A stretch of 64,000 nucleotides of DNA from Neobacillus sp. PS3-34 (GCF_030915465.1 NZ_CP133267.1:1426001-1490000); one strand, 5' to 3'. Counted from the stretch's first letter, positions 27,848 to 38,640 are shown. The notes: generated by a model not told the origin, from the sequence alone. Numbers and translations are program-made.

Positions 27848-30010
27848 TTGAAGCAGCTTGGGGGTTTTATCCATCGTAACAGATTCCCAGTATTAGCCAT
27901 CTGGCTTGCAGCTATTTTCATCTTGGGCTTTTTCGCGTTGAAACTGCCAACAGTTTTAAGCGGAAATGGCTTTGAATACTCGGGGTCTTATAAGGAAACA
28001 AGGCACTTGCTTGAAAAGGAATTTGGCTTTTCAAAGTCGTCTATCATCCTCGTTTTTGAAAGAAATAAAAATGTTGGTGATATAGAATGGAAACGATTTA
28101 TAGAAGAAACCTTCCACAATCTTAAAGGCTTTGATGGAGCGAAAGAAACTATAAGCCCGTTTGACCGAGCAGGAATGCTTAAAGAACGCCATGCTTACGG
28201 AATCCTGAATTTTACAAAGGATGCAGGGAGCTTAGGTAATGAGATTGAGCAATTACATAAAAAATTGAAGCAGGAAAAAGGCTTGAAGGTGACCATGACA
28301 GGAGAACCGATAATCGTAAAGGATTTAAATGAAGCAAGCCAGGAGGATTTGGCCAAAGCTGAAATGATTGGCCTGCCGATTGCATTAATTGTCCTCATAC
28401 TTGCGTTCGGAGGTCTGGTAGCGGCTGGAATACCGATTGTCATCGGCGTAGTTTCGATCCTAATGACAATGGGAGTCGTCTATTTTTTCAGTTATACGAC
28501 AGACTTATCAATATTTATTTTGAATATTGTTCCGATGATTGGTCTTGCTCTAAGCATTGATTTTGCGCTGCTTTTTATCAATCGATATAAAGAAGAGATA
28601 GCAATCCGTCCGATTGCCGAGGCGATACAGGTTACCGTGGCAACCGCAGGCCGCTCTATTATTTTTTCTGGCATGTGCGTATTTATTGGATTGTCAGGAC
28701 TTTTATTCATTAAAATCGATATCTTCCAAAACGTAGCCCTAGGCGGTATGATTGTTGTTTTTATTTCGGCACTATCAGCAATCACTTTTCTTCCCGCACT
28801 GCTCGCCCTGCTAGGAAACCGGATTAATAAGCTCAGCATCTTTCGAGTTAGTAAGAAAAACCAACCCATTTGGAATAAATTTGCAAGCTTTGTGATGAAG
28901 CGTCCGCTTCTGATGATTTTTGCCGCACTTTTCATTCTTTTATCTGGATTGATTCCAGCTAAAAACATGATTTTAGCCATACCGGGGACAGACTCCCTTC
29001 CGCCTGATTACCCTTCCCGCCTCGCGTTTGAAACATTCAGGGAAGAATTTGTTCCTAAAGAAAAACGTGATGAGAAAAAGGTCGTTGTGGTGTTTGAGAC
29101 AAAAGGCGATATCCTTCAAAAGGATAACCTTTTAAGAGCTAAAAAAGCCATTGATAAACTGGAAAAAGCCGAGCTTGTATCAGCAGTTGAGTCGCCATTT
29201 TCTGCATCTGGAGTGACCAATGCCGCTCAACTTGCCAATCTGGCTTCTTCCGATCAGGGCAAGAAAAAATTATCTCCCATACTGAATGCATTCATTAGAG
29301 ATAATAAGATGCTTGTCAACGTTTATTTAACAACAGGCCAGCATTCCTCGAAAGCGAGAGCATGGATAAGAGATTGGTCAGAGAAAGACCTAGGAGTGAA
29401 GGCGCATTTCGGAGGCCGCATAAAATTCGAACAGGAAATTTTTGATGAAATTTATAATAAGGCACCATATGGGTTGGCTTTAATTTTACTATCCACCCTA
29501 GTGATACTGACGATTGCATTCAGATCCGTTTTAATTCCTATTAAAGCTATTATAATGAACGTTCTGAGCCTTGGTTCTACCTTTGGGATTGTCGTCTGGA
29601 TTTATCAGCAGGGCCATCTGGCCAGACTCCTGCTGATATCGCGCTCATTCTTCCGGTTTTTGTGTTTAGCCTTGTGTTCGGCCTATCGATGGATTATGAA
29701 GTATTCCTAATTTCGAGAATACAGGAGTATTATTTGCAAACCGGAGATAACAGCAAGGCTACAGTAGAAGGCTTGGCCTTCCACCAGCAAAATTATTACC
29801 TCAGCAGCGGCCATCATGATTGTGGTAACCGGTGCCTTTGCGTTCACTGGAGTCATGCCGGTCAAGCAACTGGGAGTCGGAATTGCTATAGCCATCTTTA
29901 TTGATGCGACAATTGTAAGGCTGGTACTGGTTCCGGCACTAATGAAGCTTCTTGGCGATTGGAACTGGTGGTTCTTTGGTTTGAAAAGTAAGAAACGGAT
30001 GGAACATTAA
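27848..30010 (+). pseudogene. ydfJ: MMPL/RND-family transporter, YdfJ-like (two frame breaks)
   Basis: About 720 residues after repair, the size of B. subtilis YdfJ (724). The plan is duplicated: a membrane helix, an extracellular loop, then five helices, with SIDFALLFINRYKEE in the first half and GLSMDYEVFLISRIQEYY in the second. It probably exports a lipid or drug-like compound with protons. Frame is lost at GGCC 29620-29623 (GGGCC restores it) and again near 29775-29782 (one extra base), after which SKIITSAAAIMIVV resumes. Starts TTG 27848 behind AAGGAGGAGG. Divergent from deoR. Confidence 0.82.
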
Positions 30011-30014
30011 TTGT

Positions 30015-30045
30015 TAAAGCCAGCCCCATTGGACTGGCTTTTTTC
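30015..30045 (+). terminator. Terminator of the YdfJ-like gene
   Basis: AAAGCCAG and CTGGCTTTTTT with a ten-base loop between the converging exporter and cupin genes. Confidence 0.88.
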
Positions 30046-30047
30046 AT

Positions 30048-30389
30048 TTAGATATTTTTCGCGTATTCTTCACCTGGCAACTTGTTTAGTACAACATAAA
30101 GGCTTACCGGCTCACTCCCATTGTTTGAAAACGCAAGCTGTTCTTCCCCACTGCAATGAATTAAGTCTGAATCTGAGACTGCTGTTTCCGTATTGTCGAT
30201 AGAAATAGTTCCGGTTCCACATAAAACATATAGGTACACCTCTGTGCCAGGGTGCTTATGAGGCGGAAGCTGCTGTCCCGGTAAAAAATTCAATACAAAT
30301 GCAGTACTTTCCCCTTTTTTAAAAATAACCCTTTTCGTAAATCTTTCCTCACTATACTCCTGAAAAGTCCTTACAGTTTGCTTTTCCAT
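30048..30389 (-). CDS. Cupin-domain protein
   Basis: A 113-residue single-domain cupin. Motif 1 is PGQQLPPHKHPGTEVYLYVL with two His and a Glu as probable metal ligands. Motif 2 is weaker, around CSGEEQLAFSNNGSEP. Such proteins may be metal-dependent enzymes or small-molecule binders, and no reaction can be assigned. AGGAGG precedes the start. A Fur-box-like palindrome lies 43 bp upstream. Confidence 0.82.
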   Translation of the reverse strand: MEKQTVRTFQEYSEERFTKRVIFKKGESTAFVLNFLPGQQLPPHKHPGTEVYLYVLCGTGTISIDNTETAVSDSDLIHCSGEEQLAFSNNGSEPVSLYVVLNKLPGEEYAKNI

Positions 30390-30431
30390 TTTACTTTCCT
30401 CCTAAGACTTATGATTTAATTAGATTATAAT

Positions 30432-30446
30432 TGAAAATGATTTTCA
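30432..30446 (-). promoter_or_regulatory. Fur-box-like palindrome upstream of the cupin gene
   Basis: TGAAAAT-G-ATTTTCA is a perfect 7-1-7 inverted repeat, differing from the Bacillus Fur core TGATAATNATTATCA by one base in each half. Iron or related metal control of the cupin gene is a reasonable guess. Confidence 0.5.
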
Positions 30447-30584
30447 TTTAAGTGAGCTGAATCACGTTTATGAAATATTTCCTTCATAGGAATGAATTCA
30501 ATGTTCATTAAAACTGTTTTAGGACTCCGTTCGGGACTACCCGCCAATTTCTTAGAATTGTCCGCCTGTTTGAAGTATTATCAA

Positions 30585-30609
30585 AAAAACCAGCCCCGTT
30601 AAAGGCTGG
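30585..30609 (-). terminator. Terminator of the oxidoreductase operon
   Basis: CCAGCC and GGCTGG on the minus strand around TTTAACGG, followed by TTTTTTTG. It overlaps the end of the gamma-subunit gene. Confidence 0.85.
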
Positions 30610-31141
30610 CCACAAGCGTTGCACCTTTGCGCAACGCCTGCTTGTTAATATCGACCAAATGATGCTTATCCTCTGACAGCACTTTCTTTAACGACTCAAC
30701 TACGGATTCCTCCGACAGGATTTGGCTGTACTCAAGATATGCTCCCATTAAAATCATATTCGCAATGCGCGAATTCCCAAGCTCATTCGCTAAATCGGTA
30801 GCTCTCACATCAATGATTGTTATATCCTCCCTCATGGATTTCCTGTCCACTAGAGAAGAATTAATAATTAATATTCCACTCGGCCTAACCTTAGGTTCAA
30901 ATTTATCAAATGATGGATTATTCAATACGATTGCACATGATGGACTCGATACAAGCGGCGACCCTACCGCAGTATCGCTTACCACAACTGCGCAGTTAGC
31001 TGTCCCGCCCCTTTGCTCCGGTCCATATGATGGCAGCCAGGAAACATTTTTCCCCTCAATCATTCCAGCATAGGCAATTAACTGGCCCATTGACATAACA
31101 CCTTGCCCGCCAAAACCAGCGATAATTAATTCCTCTAGCAC
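30599..31141 (-). CDS. 2-oxoacid:acceptor oxidoreductase, gamma subunit
   Basis: A 180-residue protein of the pyruvate/ketoisovalerate oxidoreductase catalytic gamma family. It opens with ELIIAGFGGQGVMSMGQLIA and has PSYGPEQRGGTANCAVVVS. This subunit helps bind coenzyme A and close the active site when a 2-oxoacid is oxidised to acyl-CoA with reduction of ferredoxin. Last gene of a five-gene operon (ATPase, ferredoxin, alpha, beta, gamma); 2 bp separate it from the beta gene. Confidence 0.9.
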   Translation of the reverse strand: MLEELIIAGFGGQGVMSMGQLIAYAGMIEGKNVSWLPSYGPEQRGGTANCAVVVSDTAVGSPLVSSPSCAIVLNNPSFDKFEPKVRPSGILIINSSLVDRKSMREDITIIDVRATDLANELGNSRIANMILMGAYLEYSQILSEESVVESLKKVLSEDKHHLVDINKQALRKGATLVASL

Positions 31142-31143
31142 CG

Positions 31144-31896
31144 TTAATTCCCTCCCTCGGCATTTTTGTACACACCAAGAGGATAAACAGGAACCATTTC
31201 ATCCCTCACCCAGTCGAGGGACTCGTGGGGATCAAGCCCCCAGTTTGTCGGACAGGTAGACAACACTTCTACGAGTGATAGGCCTAATCCTTTTTTTTGC
31301 GTTTCAAAGGCTTTTCGAATCGCCTTTTTTGCCTTTAAAAGATGCGGTACATCATGTGTCGATACTCTTTCGATATACGCTGCCCCTTCCAGGGTAGCAA
31401 GCAATTCAGAAACCCTGATCGGTGACCCTTGTAAACTGCCATCCCTTCCCGCAGGGGTAGTAGCTGTTTTCTGGCCAATTAATGTGGTGGGAGCCATCTG
31501 TCCCCCTGTCATTCCATATATGGCATTATTAACAAAGATCACCGTTATCTTCTCACCGCGGGCCGCTGCATGGATTATTTCGCTTATCCCAATCGAAGCT
31601 AAATCTCCATCTCCCTGATAGGTAAAAACAAAACGGTCTGGAAGGACCCGTTTGATTCCTGTTGCTACTGCCGGAGCGCTGCGATGTGCCGCCTGGGTCA
31701 TATCACAGTTAAAGTACTCATATGAAAGTACGGAGCATCCGACAGACGCTACGCCCACTGTATCTTCCAGGATATTCATTTCCTCCAGCACTTCACCCAC
31801 CATCCTGTGGACAATGCCATGGGTACATCCAGGACAATAATGGGTTGGTTTTTCAGTCAGCCCTATGGTTCGGTCGAATACCGTCTTCATGCTCAT
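31144..31896 (-). CDS. 2-oxoacid:ferredoxin oxidoreductase, thiamine-diphosphate beta subunit
   Basis: 250 residues. The thiamine diphosphate and Mg site is [23 protein letters not shown] with [11 protein letters not shown]. The N-terminus has [13 protein letters not shown], with cysteines that could join an Fe-S cluster. It pairs with the alpha subunit just upstream, whose stop overlaps its start by 4 bp. By family it decarboxylates 2-oxoisovalerate, 2-oxoglutarate or a related acid; the substrate is not determined by sequence. Confidence 0.92.
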   Translation of the reverse strand: MSMKTVFDRTIGLTEKPTHYCPGCTHGIVHRMVGEVLEEMNILEDTVGVASVGCSVLSYEYFNCDMTQAAHRSAPAVATGIKRVLPDRFVFTYQGDGDLASIGISEIIHAAARGEKITVIFVNNAIYGMTGGQMAPTTLIGQKTATTPAGRDGSLQGSPIRVSELLATLEGAAYIERVSTHDVPHLLKAKKAIRKAFETQKKGLGLSLVEVLSTCPTNWGLDPHESLDWVRDEMVPVYPLGVYKNAEGGN

Positions 31897-32957
31897 ACCT
31901 CAATCCCCCCGGCAACAGACATAATCTTTTCAAAAACTTCCTCCTGGGTTGGCACCACGCCACCTGTCCGTCCGAAAAAATCAACCGGTGCATCGCCGTT
32001 GACCGCCAGCCTGACATCCTCGACCATTTGCCCCGCACTCATTTCAACTGATATATAGCCTTTCACCCGCGTTCTGGTCTCATCAAACGGTTTTTGTGGA
32101 AAAGGCGAAAGTGTTATCGGCCTGATCATTCCTATTTTGATTCCTTCTTGCCTTGCCCTATTGACGGCATTCATCGCAATTCGGGCCACTGTTCCAAATG
32201 CAACGATGATATAATCGGCATCATGCGTAAAATTCGTTTCATAACGAACCTCAGCCTCTTTTATCTTCGCGAATTTTTTCTGTAGTTGCTGATTGCGATT
32301 TTCAAGGCTTTCAGCATCAAGTTCAAGGGAAGTGATGATTTTCGGGCCTCCATCGCCACGCGTGCCGGTTGTAGCCCAGTTCTTTTCAGGTAAAATCGAA
32401 TCCTTTTGTTCTTTAAATTCTACCGGTTCCATCATCTGGCCGAGCATTCCGTCTCCCATTAAGATGACAGGCGTGCGATAGCGGTCTGCTATATCAAATG
32501 CATCCCTTGTTAAATCCACAATTTCCTGCAGTGTTGATGGAGCTAAAACAGGAATATGGTAGTCGCCATGTCCGCCGCCTTTTGTAACCTGAAAATAGTC
32601 AGACTGGGCAGGCTGAATATTCCCCAATCCTGGACCGCCACGAACCACGTTCACAATGACTGCCGGCAGTTCAGAACCAACCATATAGGAAATGCCCTCC
32701 TGCTTTAAACTAAAGCCAGGACTGGAGGAGGAAGTCATGACCCGGACTCCCGTACCAGCAGCTCCGTAAACCATATTAATAGCAGCAATTTCACTCTCCG
32801 CCTGCAGGAATAGCCCGCCAACCTCTGGAAGTCTCCTTGCCATATAAGCAACCAATTCACTTTGCGGGGTGATCGGGTATCCAAAAAAATACTTACAGCC
32901 GGCATGGACAGCCGCCTCAGCAATTACTTCATTGCCTTTCATGAGAACTTTCCCCAT
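31893..32957 (-). CDS. vorB: 2-oxoacid:ferredoxin oxidoreductase alpha subunit (VorB type)
   Basis: 354 residues. The pyrimidine-binding domain starts [29 protein letters not shown] and the transketolase C-like domain follows near 240-340 ([14 protein letters not shown]). VorB-type naming follows the closest family, 3-methyl-2-oxobutanoate dehydrogenase, but 2-oxoglutarate enzymes look alike. It is 18 bp after the small ferredoxin gene, with AAGGAG before the start. Confidence 0.9.
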   Translation of the reverse strand: MGKVLMKGNEVIAEAAVHAGCKYFFGYPITPQSELVAYMARRLPEVGGLFLQAESEIAAINMVYGAAGTGVRVMTSSSSPGFSLKQEGISYMVGSELPAVIVNVVRGGPGLGNIQPAQSDYFQVTKGGGHGDYHIPVLAPSTLQEIVDLTRDAFDIADRYRTPVILMGDGMLGQMMEPVEFKEQKDSILPEKNWATTGTRGDGGPKIITSLELDAESLENRNQQLQKKFAKIKEAEVRYETNFTHDADYIIVAFGTVARIAMNAVNRARQEGIKIGMIRPITLSPFPQKPFDETRTRVKGYISVEMSAGQMVEDVRLAVNGDAPVDFFGRTGGVVPTQEEVFEKIMSVAGGIEV

Positions 32958-32975
32958 CTTTTTTGCTCCTTCCTA

Positions 32976-33209
32976 TTACATCGTTTGTTTTTTCTTTTCA
33001 GGGCGTAAAACAGTTATCACCTGATCGGGGCAAACCTGGCCACATTTTGCGCAGCTGATGCACTCTTCCTGCGCCTCAACCCTAGCGGGACGATACCCCT
33101 TGCCATTTAAATAGTCTGCCAGATAAATAACATTTGTTGGACAAACGTTTACGCAAAGGCTGCACGATTTGCACAAATCTTCTCTGAAAACAACTCTTTT
33201 CTCCATCAT
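32976..33209 (-). CDS. Small 2[4Fe-4S] ferredoxin, delta-like subunit
   Basis: A 77-residue protein with two CxxCxxCxxxCP motifs: CKSCSLCVNVCP near residue 13 and CISCAKCGQVCP near 50. It should pass electrons from the oxidoreductase to free ferredoxin. It starts the enzyme part of the operon, just after the ATPase gene. ATG 33209 or 33206; GAGGAGG precedes both. Confidence 0.92.
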   Translation of the reverse strand: MMEKRVVFREDLCKSCSLCVNVCPTNVIYLADYLNGKGYRPARVEAQEECISCAKCGQVCPDQVITVLRPEKKKQTM

Positions 33210-33222
33210 TCATCCTCCTCTT

Positions 33223-33896
33223 TCATGCTTCCCAAGGGACTTTCATATAACGATCGATAAAAATTGCATTCTGACAGCTTAAAAATTGTTCCGCACTTTC
33301 TCTTAAGTGTGCAGAAATGCAAGAATATAAAAACGGGATGTCCATCTGTTTTGATAAATCTGAGGCTATAGCTGTCCCGTTAAGTATCTCTTCCATTGTG
33401 GTTGCAATCCCTGTATTGGAATTATTAATAATGCCGGACACCTTTAAACGGGAGGCTTTTTCAATTTGCTTAATTGTAAAAGCAGCACCTTCTGCCGTAC
33501 TTACATACGGACGATTCGCATTTAGCACAAACAGCATTTCAGGCCAAAGTCCTTCCACTCGTTATAATATTGTCCAAGGGCGGTTGCCCCGTCCTTATCA
33601 CCGCCTGCATCCACTATAATCCTGTAGGAGGGGTCATGGATAACCCTGTATATTTCTCCCGAAACTACAGGAAGATCCGCGGAGGATAATTTACCCTTGG
33701 GAGCAATTAATTCAATCCCCTTTTGCTTGAATACACCGCCTGCATCTCGAGTTCGAAAGTATGGATTGATGACATCGAGATCACAAATAGCCACTTTGTT
33801 GTAATTTTCCCTCTCAGAGAGAGCCATATTTATGGCAATTTCCGTTTTGCCGCTGCCAAAGTGCCCAGAAAGAATTGTTATTTTATTTTTTTCCAA
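33223..33896 (-). pseudogene. P-loop ATP-binding protein of the oxidoreductase operon (frame break)
   Basis: About 224 residues after repair. The Walker A site is GHFGSGKTEIAIN (residues 11-23), CDLDVINPYFRT is near 38, and a Walker B-like IIVDAGGDKDG follows. This resembles MinD/Mrp/CooC-type SIMIBI ATPases, which often serve metal-cluster insertion. One G is missing at 33551-33554 (GAAGGACT should be GAAGGGACT), after which LWPEMLFVLNANRPY continues. It is the first gene of the operon. A role in assembling the oxidoreductase is inferred only from position and fold. Confidence 0.78.
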
Positions 33897-34039
33897 GTGC
33901 TGTCCTCCTCACCAACTTAACGAAAACGCTTACAAAACATATCTGGTATCCTTTCATCCTCATTATAAATGGAGCCTATGGAATGACGCTTTGACTATTA
34001 TCACACTTCACAAAGCCGACAACTGCAGAAAATATCAAC

Positions 34040-34073
34040 TAAAAAAAGGAAGTTCAATAGAGAACTCCCTTTA
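34040..34073 (-). terminator. Terminator of the 34.1-kb hypothetical gene
   Basis: AGGGAGTTC and GAACTTCCT (one G-U) around TCTATT, followed on the minus strand by seven T. Confidence 0.82.
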
Positions 34074-34391
34074 AAACATATAGGATAGGATTACTTTCTG
34101 AGGCATATCTTGTTCGCTGTAGGTTTTCTTTTTTAGACGTTCACATGAAGGCATTTCATAAGAAAAATCTTCAACTGCGGAAGGGATGAGACCCTCTTTT
34201 TTCAGACGGCCAAAAACCTTTTGCATGGCATCTTCAGATGAAATTATTATTTCGGAATCGCCTTCCTTGAAGCCTTCTACACAAGTTTCTACGATATTTT
34301 CATCGATTTTTTCCTGAGCGAAAACCAGCTTTGCACCTGCCATTTTTTCCACTTCATCATTTTCCAGTTCAATAATAGTAGTTATATTCAT
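34071..34391 (-). CDS. Hypothetical protein, 106 residues
   Basis: I do not recognise this protein. From ATG 34391 (MNITTIIELENDEVEKMAGA), with GGAGGTG nine bases upstream, it is a soluble acidic protein with a KLVFAQEKIDENIVETCVEGF helix and a C-terminal basic stretch (ERLKKKTYSEQ). It has a ribosome binding site, a normal composition and its own terminator, so it is probably real. It stands alone between the oxidoreductase operon and the chemoreceptor gene. Confidence 0.65.
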   Translation of the reverse strand: MNITTIIELENDEVEKMAGAKLVFAQEKIDENIVETCVEGFKEGDSEIIISSEDAMQKVFGRLKKEGLIPSAVEDFSYEMPSCERLKKKTYSEQDMPQKVILSYMF

Positions 34392-34530
34392 TTTGATGAG
34401 CACCTCCATCGTTATATACTCCTATTATAAAAAAATAACTAAGCCATGGATGCTGTAAACGGCTTAATTCATTCTTTATTCAAATGTTTATGACAAAATT
34501 ACGTCTTTTTCGCAAGTCCATTGAAATGCA

Positions 34531-34565
34531 AAAAAGGCGAGTTTTCTTTAAACTCGCCTTTTTTT
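34531..34565. terminator. Terminator after the chemoreceptor gene
   Basis: AAAAAGGCGAGTTT and AAACTCGCCTTTTT pair around TCTTT; strong on both strands. Confidence 0.92.
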
Positions 34566-34578
34566 ATATCATCAACTT

Positions 34579-36267
34579 TTATAACTTAAATCTGGATACG
34601 ACTGTTTGCAGTTCTTCTGCTAATTTCGAAAGAGATTCAGCCGATGAGGAAACTTCCTCCATGGTCGCAAGCTGTTCTTCTGTAGCGGCAGAGCTTTCCT
34701 GTCCGGCTGCCGCATTTTGCTCGGATATTTCTTTAACAAGCATGACTGCTTCCATAATTTGATCACTTGATGCAGCTAGCTGCTGAACAGAAGAGGAAAC
34801 AGCCTCTACTTTTTCTGAAACTTCATTGATTGATGATGCGATAAGATTAAATGCGCTGCTTGCTTCCGTTGTTTCTCTTAAACCTTCTGAAACCTGGACG
34901 TTCCCATCTTCCATTGCTAAAACAGCCTGCTTGGTTTCCTGCTGAATCAGGCCAATCATCTGAGTAATTTGGTCTGCCGACTTCTTTGACTCTTCTGCCA
35001 GTTTTCGAACTTCATCCGCTACAACTGCAAACCCTTTTCCCATTTCTCCCGCCCTTGCTGCCTCAATAGCCGCGTTTAAAGCCAATAAATTAGTTTGATC
35101 GGCGATTCCAGTAATGATCGTGACAATTTTGCTGATATCCATGGAACGCTCTTCAAGTGAATGAATGTATACTGAAGCTCTGCCCACAGACTCATTAATT
35201 AGATTGATTTGATTTACAACATTGTTAACAGATACAGCACCGCGGCTTGTAAGATTTGAAGCTTGTTCGGATGCCTTCAGCATCGTTTCACTCCCTGAAG
35301 CAATTTGCTGGATGCTTCCAGCCATTTCTCCTACCGAAGAAGAAACCTCCTGAAATCGTGCAAGCTGCTGCTCTGTCCCTGCAGCATGAAGCTGTGTATT
35401 TTCAGCTATTTGTTGAGCTGCAAGGGAACTTTGATCTGCACTCGCTGCCAATTGTGCACTGCTAGACGCTACATGTGAGGATGATTCCATTACCTGGTGT
35501 ATAACCATACGCATATTGCTTTTCATTTTGTTCAAAGCCAGTACAAGTAATCCGATTTCGTCCTTATTTTTCACCATCACTTCTTCAATCGCTAAATTTC
35601 CTTCTGCAATTTCTTCGATTGCTTTAGAAGCCTTAATGACTGGTTTTGAAATAGATCTGCTGATAAGGAAGGCAACAACTGATCCGACAGCCAGTGCTGC
35701 TAGACTGATGATGACAACCACCAGCTTTACTGCATTTGCTTTGTTTGAAGTATCGTTGATTCCTTTATGTAATTGTGTTTCCTGATATTTGGTGAAGTCT
35801 TCAATTTTACTGCTGAATTCAGCACCTAATGTGTTTCCGGTTGTATTTACGATATCAAGGTACCGGGGATCATCTTGTTGCTTAAATTCTATCTCCTTAT
35901 CTGCCACTTTCTTATTTCTAATATGAAGAATTCCCAGCTCATGAATCATACTTTTAGACGTCTTGTTCGTAGATGCATCAGCAAGCTTATTAAGAGCAAG
36001 ATCGAACTTCTTTGCAAAAGAATGATAGTCATCAATATGGGAGGTATTCCCTGTAATGAGATATCCTCTGATCGCGTTGGATTCCTTCAATTGATATTTT
36101 TGAAGATTCTCCACAAGCAGGACCTTAGATACTCTGTCACCCATTAAATTAGAGTAGGTAGTGTTTACAGATCCAATTTCTAAAAATGAAATTATACCAA
36201 CTGCTCCCAAAAGCAAAAGGACAGACAAAAATCCCCCTAGTAATTTTTTTGCCACAGTCATTTTCAT
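34579..36267 (-). CDS. Methyl-accepting chemotaxis protein
   Basis: 562 residues from ATG 36267 ([20 protein letters not shown] upstream). Membrane helix 1 is at about 9-30 and a 155-residue extracellular four-helix sensor (MCP/CHASE3-like, [15 protein letters not shown]) follows. Membrane helix 2 is near 190-212, then HAMP ([22 protein letters not shown]). The long signalling coiled coil has the hairpin tip [32 protein letters not shown], of which [18 protein letters not shown] is clear. It contacts CheA/CheW. Its leader carries a c-di-GMP-I riboswitch and terminator, so expression should follow c-di-GMP. Ligand unknown. Confidence 0.93.
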   Translation of the reverse strand: MKMTVAKKLLGGFLSVLLLLGAVGIISFLEIGSVNTTYSNLMGDRVSKVLLVENLQKYQLKESNAIRGYLITGNTSHIDDYHSFAKKFDLALNKLADASTNKTSKSMIHELGILHIRNKKVADKEIEFKQQDDPRYLDIVNTTGNTLGAEFSSKIEDFTKYQETQLHKGINDTSNKANAVKLVVVIISLAALAVGSVVAFLISRSISKPVIKASKAIEEIAEGNLAIEEVMVKNKDEIGLLVLALNKMKSNMRMVIHQVMESSSHVASSSAQLAASADQSSLAAQQIAENTQLHAAGTEQQLARFQEVSSSVGEMAGSIQQIASGSETMLKASEQASNLTSRGAVSVNNVVNQINLINESVGRASVYIHSLEERSMDISKIVTIITGIADQTNLLALNAAIEAARAGEMGKGFAVVADEVRKLAEESKKSADQITQMIGLIQQETKQAVLAMEDGNVQVSEGLRETTEASSAFNLIASSINEVSEKVEAVSSSVQQLAASSDQIMEAVMLVKEISEQNAAAGQESSAATEEQLATMEEVSSSAESLSKLAEELQTVVSRFKL

Positions 36268-36312
36268 GTTTGCTCCTCTTTCCATGTTGTAATTGAAGAA
36301 AACCTTTTAGGC

Positions 36313-36340
36313 AAAATAAAAACTGCCTTTTAAGGGCAGC
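36313..36340 (-). terminator. Riboswitch expression-platform terminator
   Basis: CTGCC and GGCAG on the minus strand around CTTAAAA, followed by TTTTTATTTT. It lies between the c-di-GMP aptamer and the chemoreceptor start. Confidence 0.82.
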
Positions 36341-36369
36341 AGTCAAAAACAATGTATGCTCTTGGGCAA

Positions 36370-36456
36370 ACAATTGCTGCAACTGGCTGGCATTTCCGTT
36401 TAAAGACTTAGCCCCTTTAGTTTTGCGTCCCATCCTTTCAAATGGTTTGCCAATTA
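36370..36456 (-). ncRNA. Cyclic di-GMP-I (GEMM-I) riboswitch
   Basis: The minus strand reads GGCAAACCATTTGAAAGGAT then GGGACGCAAAACTAAAGGGG, then CTAAGTC and CCAGCCAGTTGC. The GGCAAACC and GGGACGCAAA cores, the GAAA tetraloop and the CTAA receptor segment match the class-I consensus (as in Vc2) almost base for base. It controls the chemoreceptor gene through the terminator at 36313-36340. Whether ligand turns expression on or off cannot be read by eye. Confidence 0.93.
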
Positions 36457-36639
36457 TGTATCTAAGAATATTTTACTATAATAATCCTGTTTTAGGAACG
36501 CATTTCCTCATTTAATCAATTAGTAGTGAAAAACTAATTATTTTTATTCCGCTGCCAATTTCACAGTGTTCATATTTTTTACGATCATAACAAATACTAT
36601 GTCCACTTGTTGGAAATGACAATTAAGGAGGTATTTGTT

Positions 36640-38602
36640 TTGCACAAAAGACGGCTATATTTTACCCTGCTGCTAATTGCAATTCTATTTTGGCAATTTT
36701 CTCCTTCCTTCTCCTATTCTGCACCGCCTGATGGCAAGCCAATTGCCACAGTAAATCTTCGCTTGCTTGAAACAACAGACCTGCACGTTTACTTAGCAAA
36801 TTATGATTATTACCAAGCAAAAGAGGACAACAAAGTAGGCCTGGTAAAAACAGCTACACTAATAAAACAGGCCGGAATGAAGCAAAAAATTCTCTTTTGT
36901 TTGATACGGGGGACCATTTGCAGGGCAATCCTTTAGGTGAGTACGTTGCAAAGATAAAAGGGATGACGCCGGATATATCCATCCCGTCTACCGCGCCTTC
37001 AACATGCTTGGCTATGACGTCTTTACTCTGGGAAACCATGAATTTAATTATGGTTTGGACTTTTTAAATTCAGCACTTAAGGGAGCGAAAATGCCCGCAG
37101 TCAATTCCAATGTATATAGCGCCAATAAAAAAACAAATTATTTTAAGCCCTACGTTATCCTACAGAGAACCGTTACTGATGATAAAGGAAAAAAACATTC
37201 CCTTAGGATCGGTGTAATCGGATTCATTCCCCCACAACTTATGGAGTGGGATAAAGAAAAGCTTGAAGGAAAAGTTCATGCCAGATCAATCTTGGAGTCG
37301 GCTAAAAAGTTTGTTCCTATCATGAAAAAGAAGGGTTCTGATATCATTGTAGCCCTCGCCCACACCGGGATTAGTTCAGAGCCATATACCGCTAAAATGG
37401 AAAATGCAGCTTATTATCTAACAAAAATTGAAGGTATTGATGCCATTTTAACAGGCCATTCTCATAAGGTGTTTCCTGGTCCCCTATACAAAGATTTGCC
37501 TGCCGCAAATCTTGTAAACGGCACAATAAACAGCAAGCCTGTTGTCATGGCGGGATCCTATGGCAATAACCTTGGAATTATTGATCTCAAGCTTCAAAAA
37601 GACCATGGAAAGTGGATCGTAGTACAAAGTAAAGCTTCTACACGCCCTATTAGTGATGAAAATGGAAATTCACTTGTAAAGGTGGATGAACCTCTATTTA
37701 AAGAAATAGAGCCAGAACACAAAGCAACAATAGAATATGTCAATAAGCCAATCGGTAAAACATCCTCACCCATTTATAGTTATTTTTCTCTCGTTCAGGA
37801 TGACTACTCTGTCCAGATTGTTAATCAAGCGCAATCTAATTATTTACAAAGAGTGTTAAAAGACGCCCGTTATAGCAAGTATGCCGGCATTCCTATTCTT
37901 TCTGCGGCAGCACCTTTTAAAGCAGGCGGAAGAGGCACTGCCTATTACACAGACATACCAGCGGGAACTTTAGCAATAAAAAATATTACTGATTTGTACC
38001 TTTATCCCAATACGTTACAGGCAGTACTTATAAACGGAGCACAATTGAAGGAATGGCTCGAAATGAGTGCCGGACAGTTCCAGCAAATCATTCCTGCCAA
38101 GGGAGGCGAACAGCAGCTCATCAATCCTGATTTTCGCTCCTCAAGCTTCGATGTAATTGACGGGGTAAATTATCAAGTGGATGTCACAAAGCCTGCAAAA
38201 TATGATCCTTCTGAAAATCTTATTAATGCCGGTTCAAACAGGATTTTAAAGTTAACCTATAAAGGGAAGCCAGTTACACCTGATCAAAAGTTTATCATAG
38301 CTACAAACAATTACAGAGCATCAAGCAAAACGTATCCTGGTGTCAGCAGAGGAGAAATCATTTATCGTTCTCCTGACGAAAACAAGCAGATCGTAGCTGA
38401 TTATATCAAAGAAAACAAAACAATTAACCCTACGGCTGACAAAAACTGGGCTATTGCCCCCATCAAGGGTAATGTTACGACGGTTTTTAACTCATCACCT
38501 GAGGCAAAAAAGTATGCACTCCAATCGAAAAATATAACGTATATCGGTCCATCATTTGGAGGCTTTGCGAAATATACCATTAACCTTGAAACTGGAGAAT
38601 AA
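36640..38602 (+). pseudogene. Secreted bifunctional nucleotidase/metallophosphatase, CpdB/YfkN type (two frame breaks)
   Basis: About 654 residues after repair. A signal peptide (LYFTLLLIAILFWQFSPSFS) precedes a calcineurin-like domain: LLETTDLHVYL, DTGDHLQGNP (second frame), LGNHEFNYG, LAHTGISSEP and LTGHSHKVFPG give the two-metal site. The C-terminal 5'-nucleotidase domain has the TNNYRASSKTYPG region. It should hydrolyse 2',3'-cyclic nucleotides and 3'-nucleotides outside the cell. Frame is lost in the A-run at 36884-36889 and at about 36980 (one C). TTG 36640 has AAGGAGG eight bases upstream. No LPXTG anchor is seen. Confidence 0.85.
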
Positions 38603-38606
38603 GAAT

Positions 38607-38640
38607 AATGGGACCGGGCAGAATTTGCCCGGTCCCATAG
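38607..38640. terminator. Hairpin between nucleotidase and SDR genes
   Basis: TGGGACCGGGCA and TGCCCGGTCCCA form a 12-13 bp stem. The T-tract is poor, so it is a likely but not ideal terminator for the converging genes. Confidence 0.6.

Noticed and set aside
36149..36433. 94-codon minus-strand frame over the chemoreceptor leader
   Set aside because: It runs through the c-di-GMP riboswitch and its terminator; the conserved RNA explains the sequence and there is no ribosome binding site or family match.
38607..38640. Small palindromic operator
   Set aside because: Its position between converging genes and long GC-rich stem fit a terminator better than a binding site.
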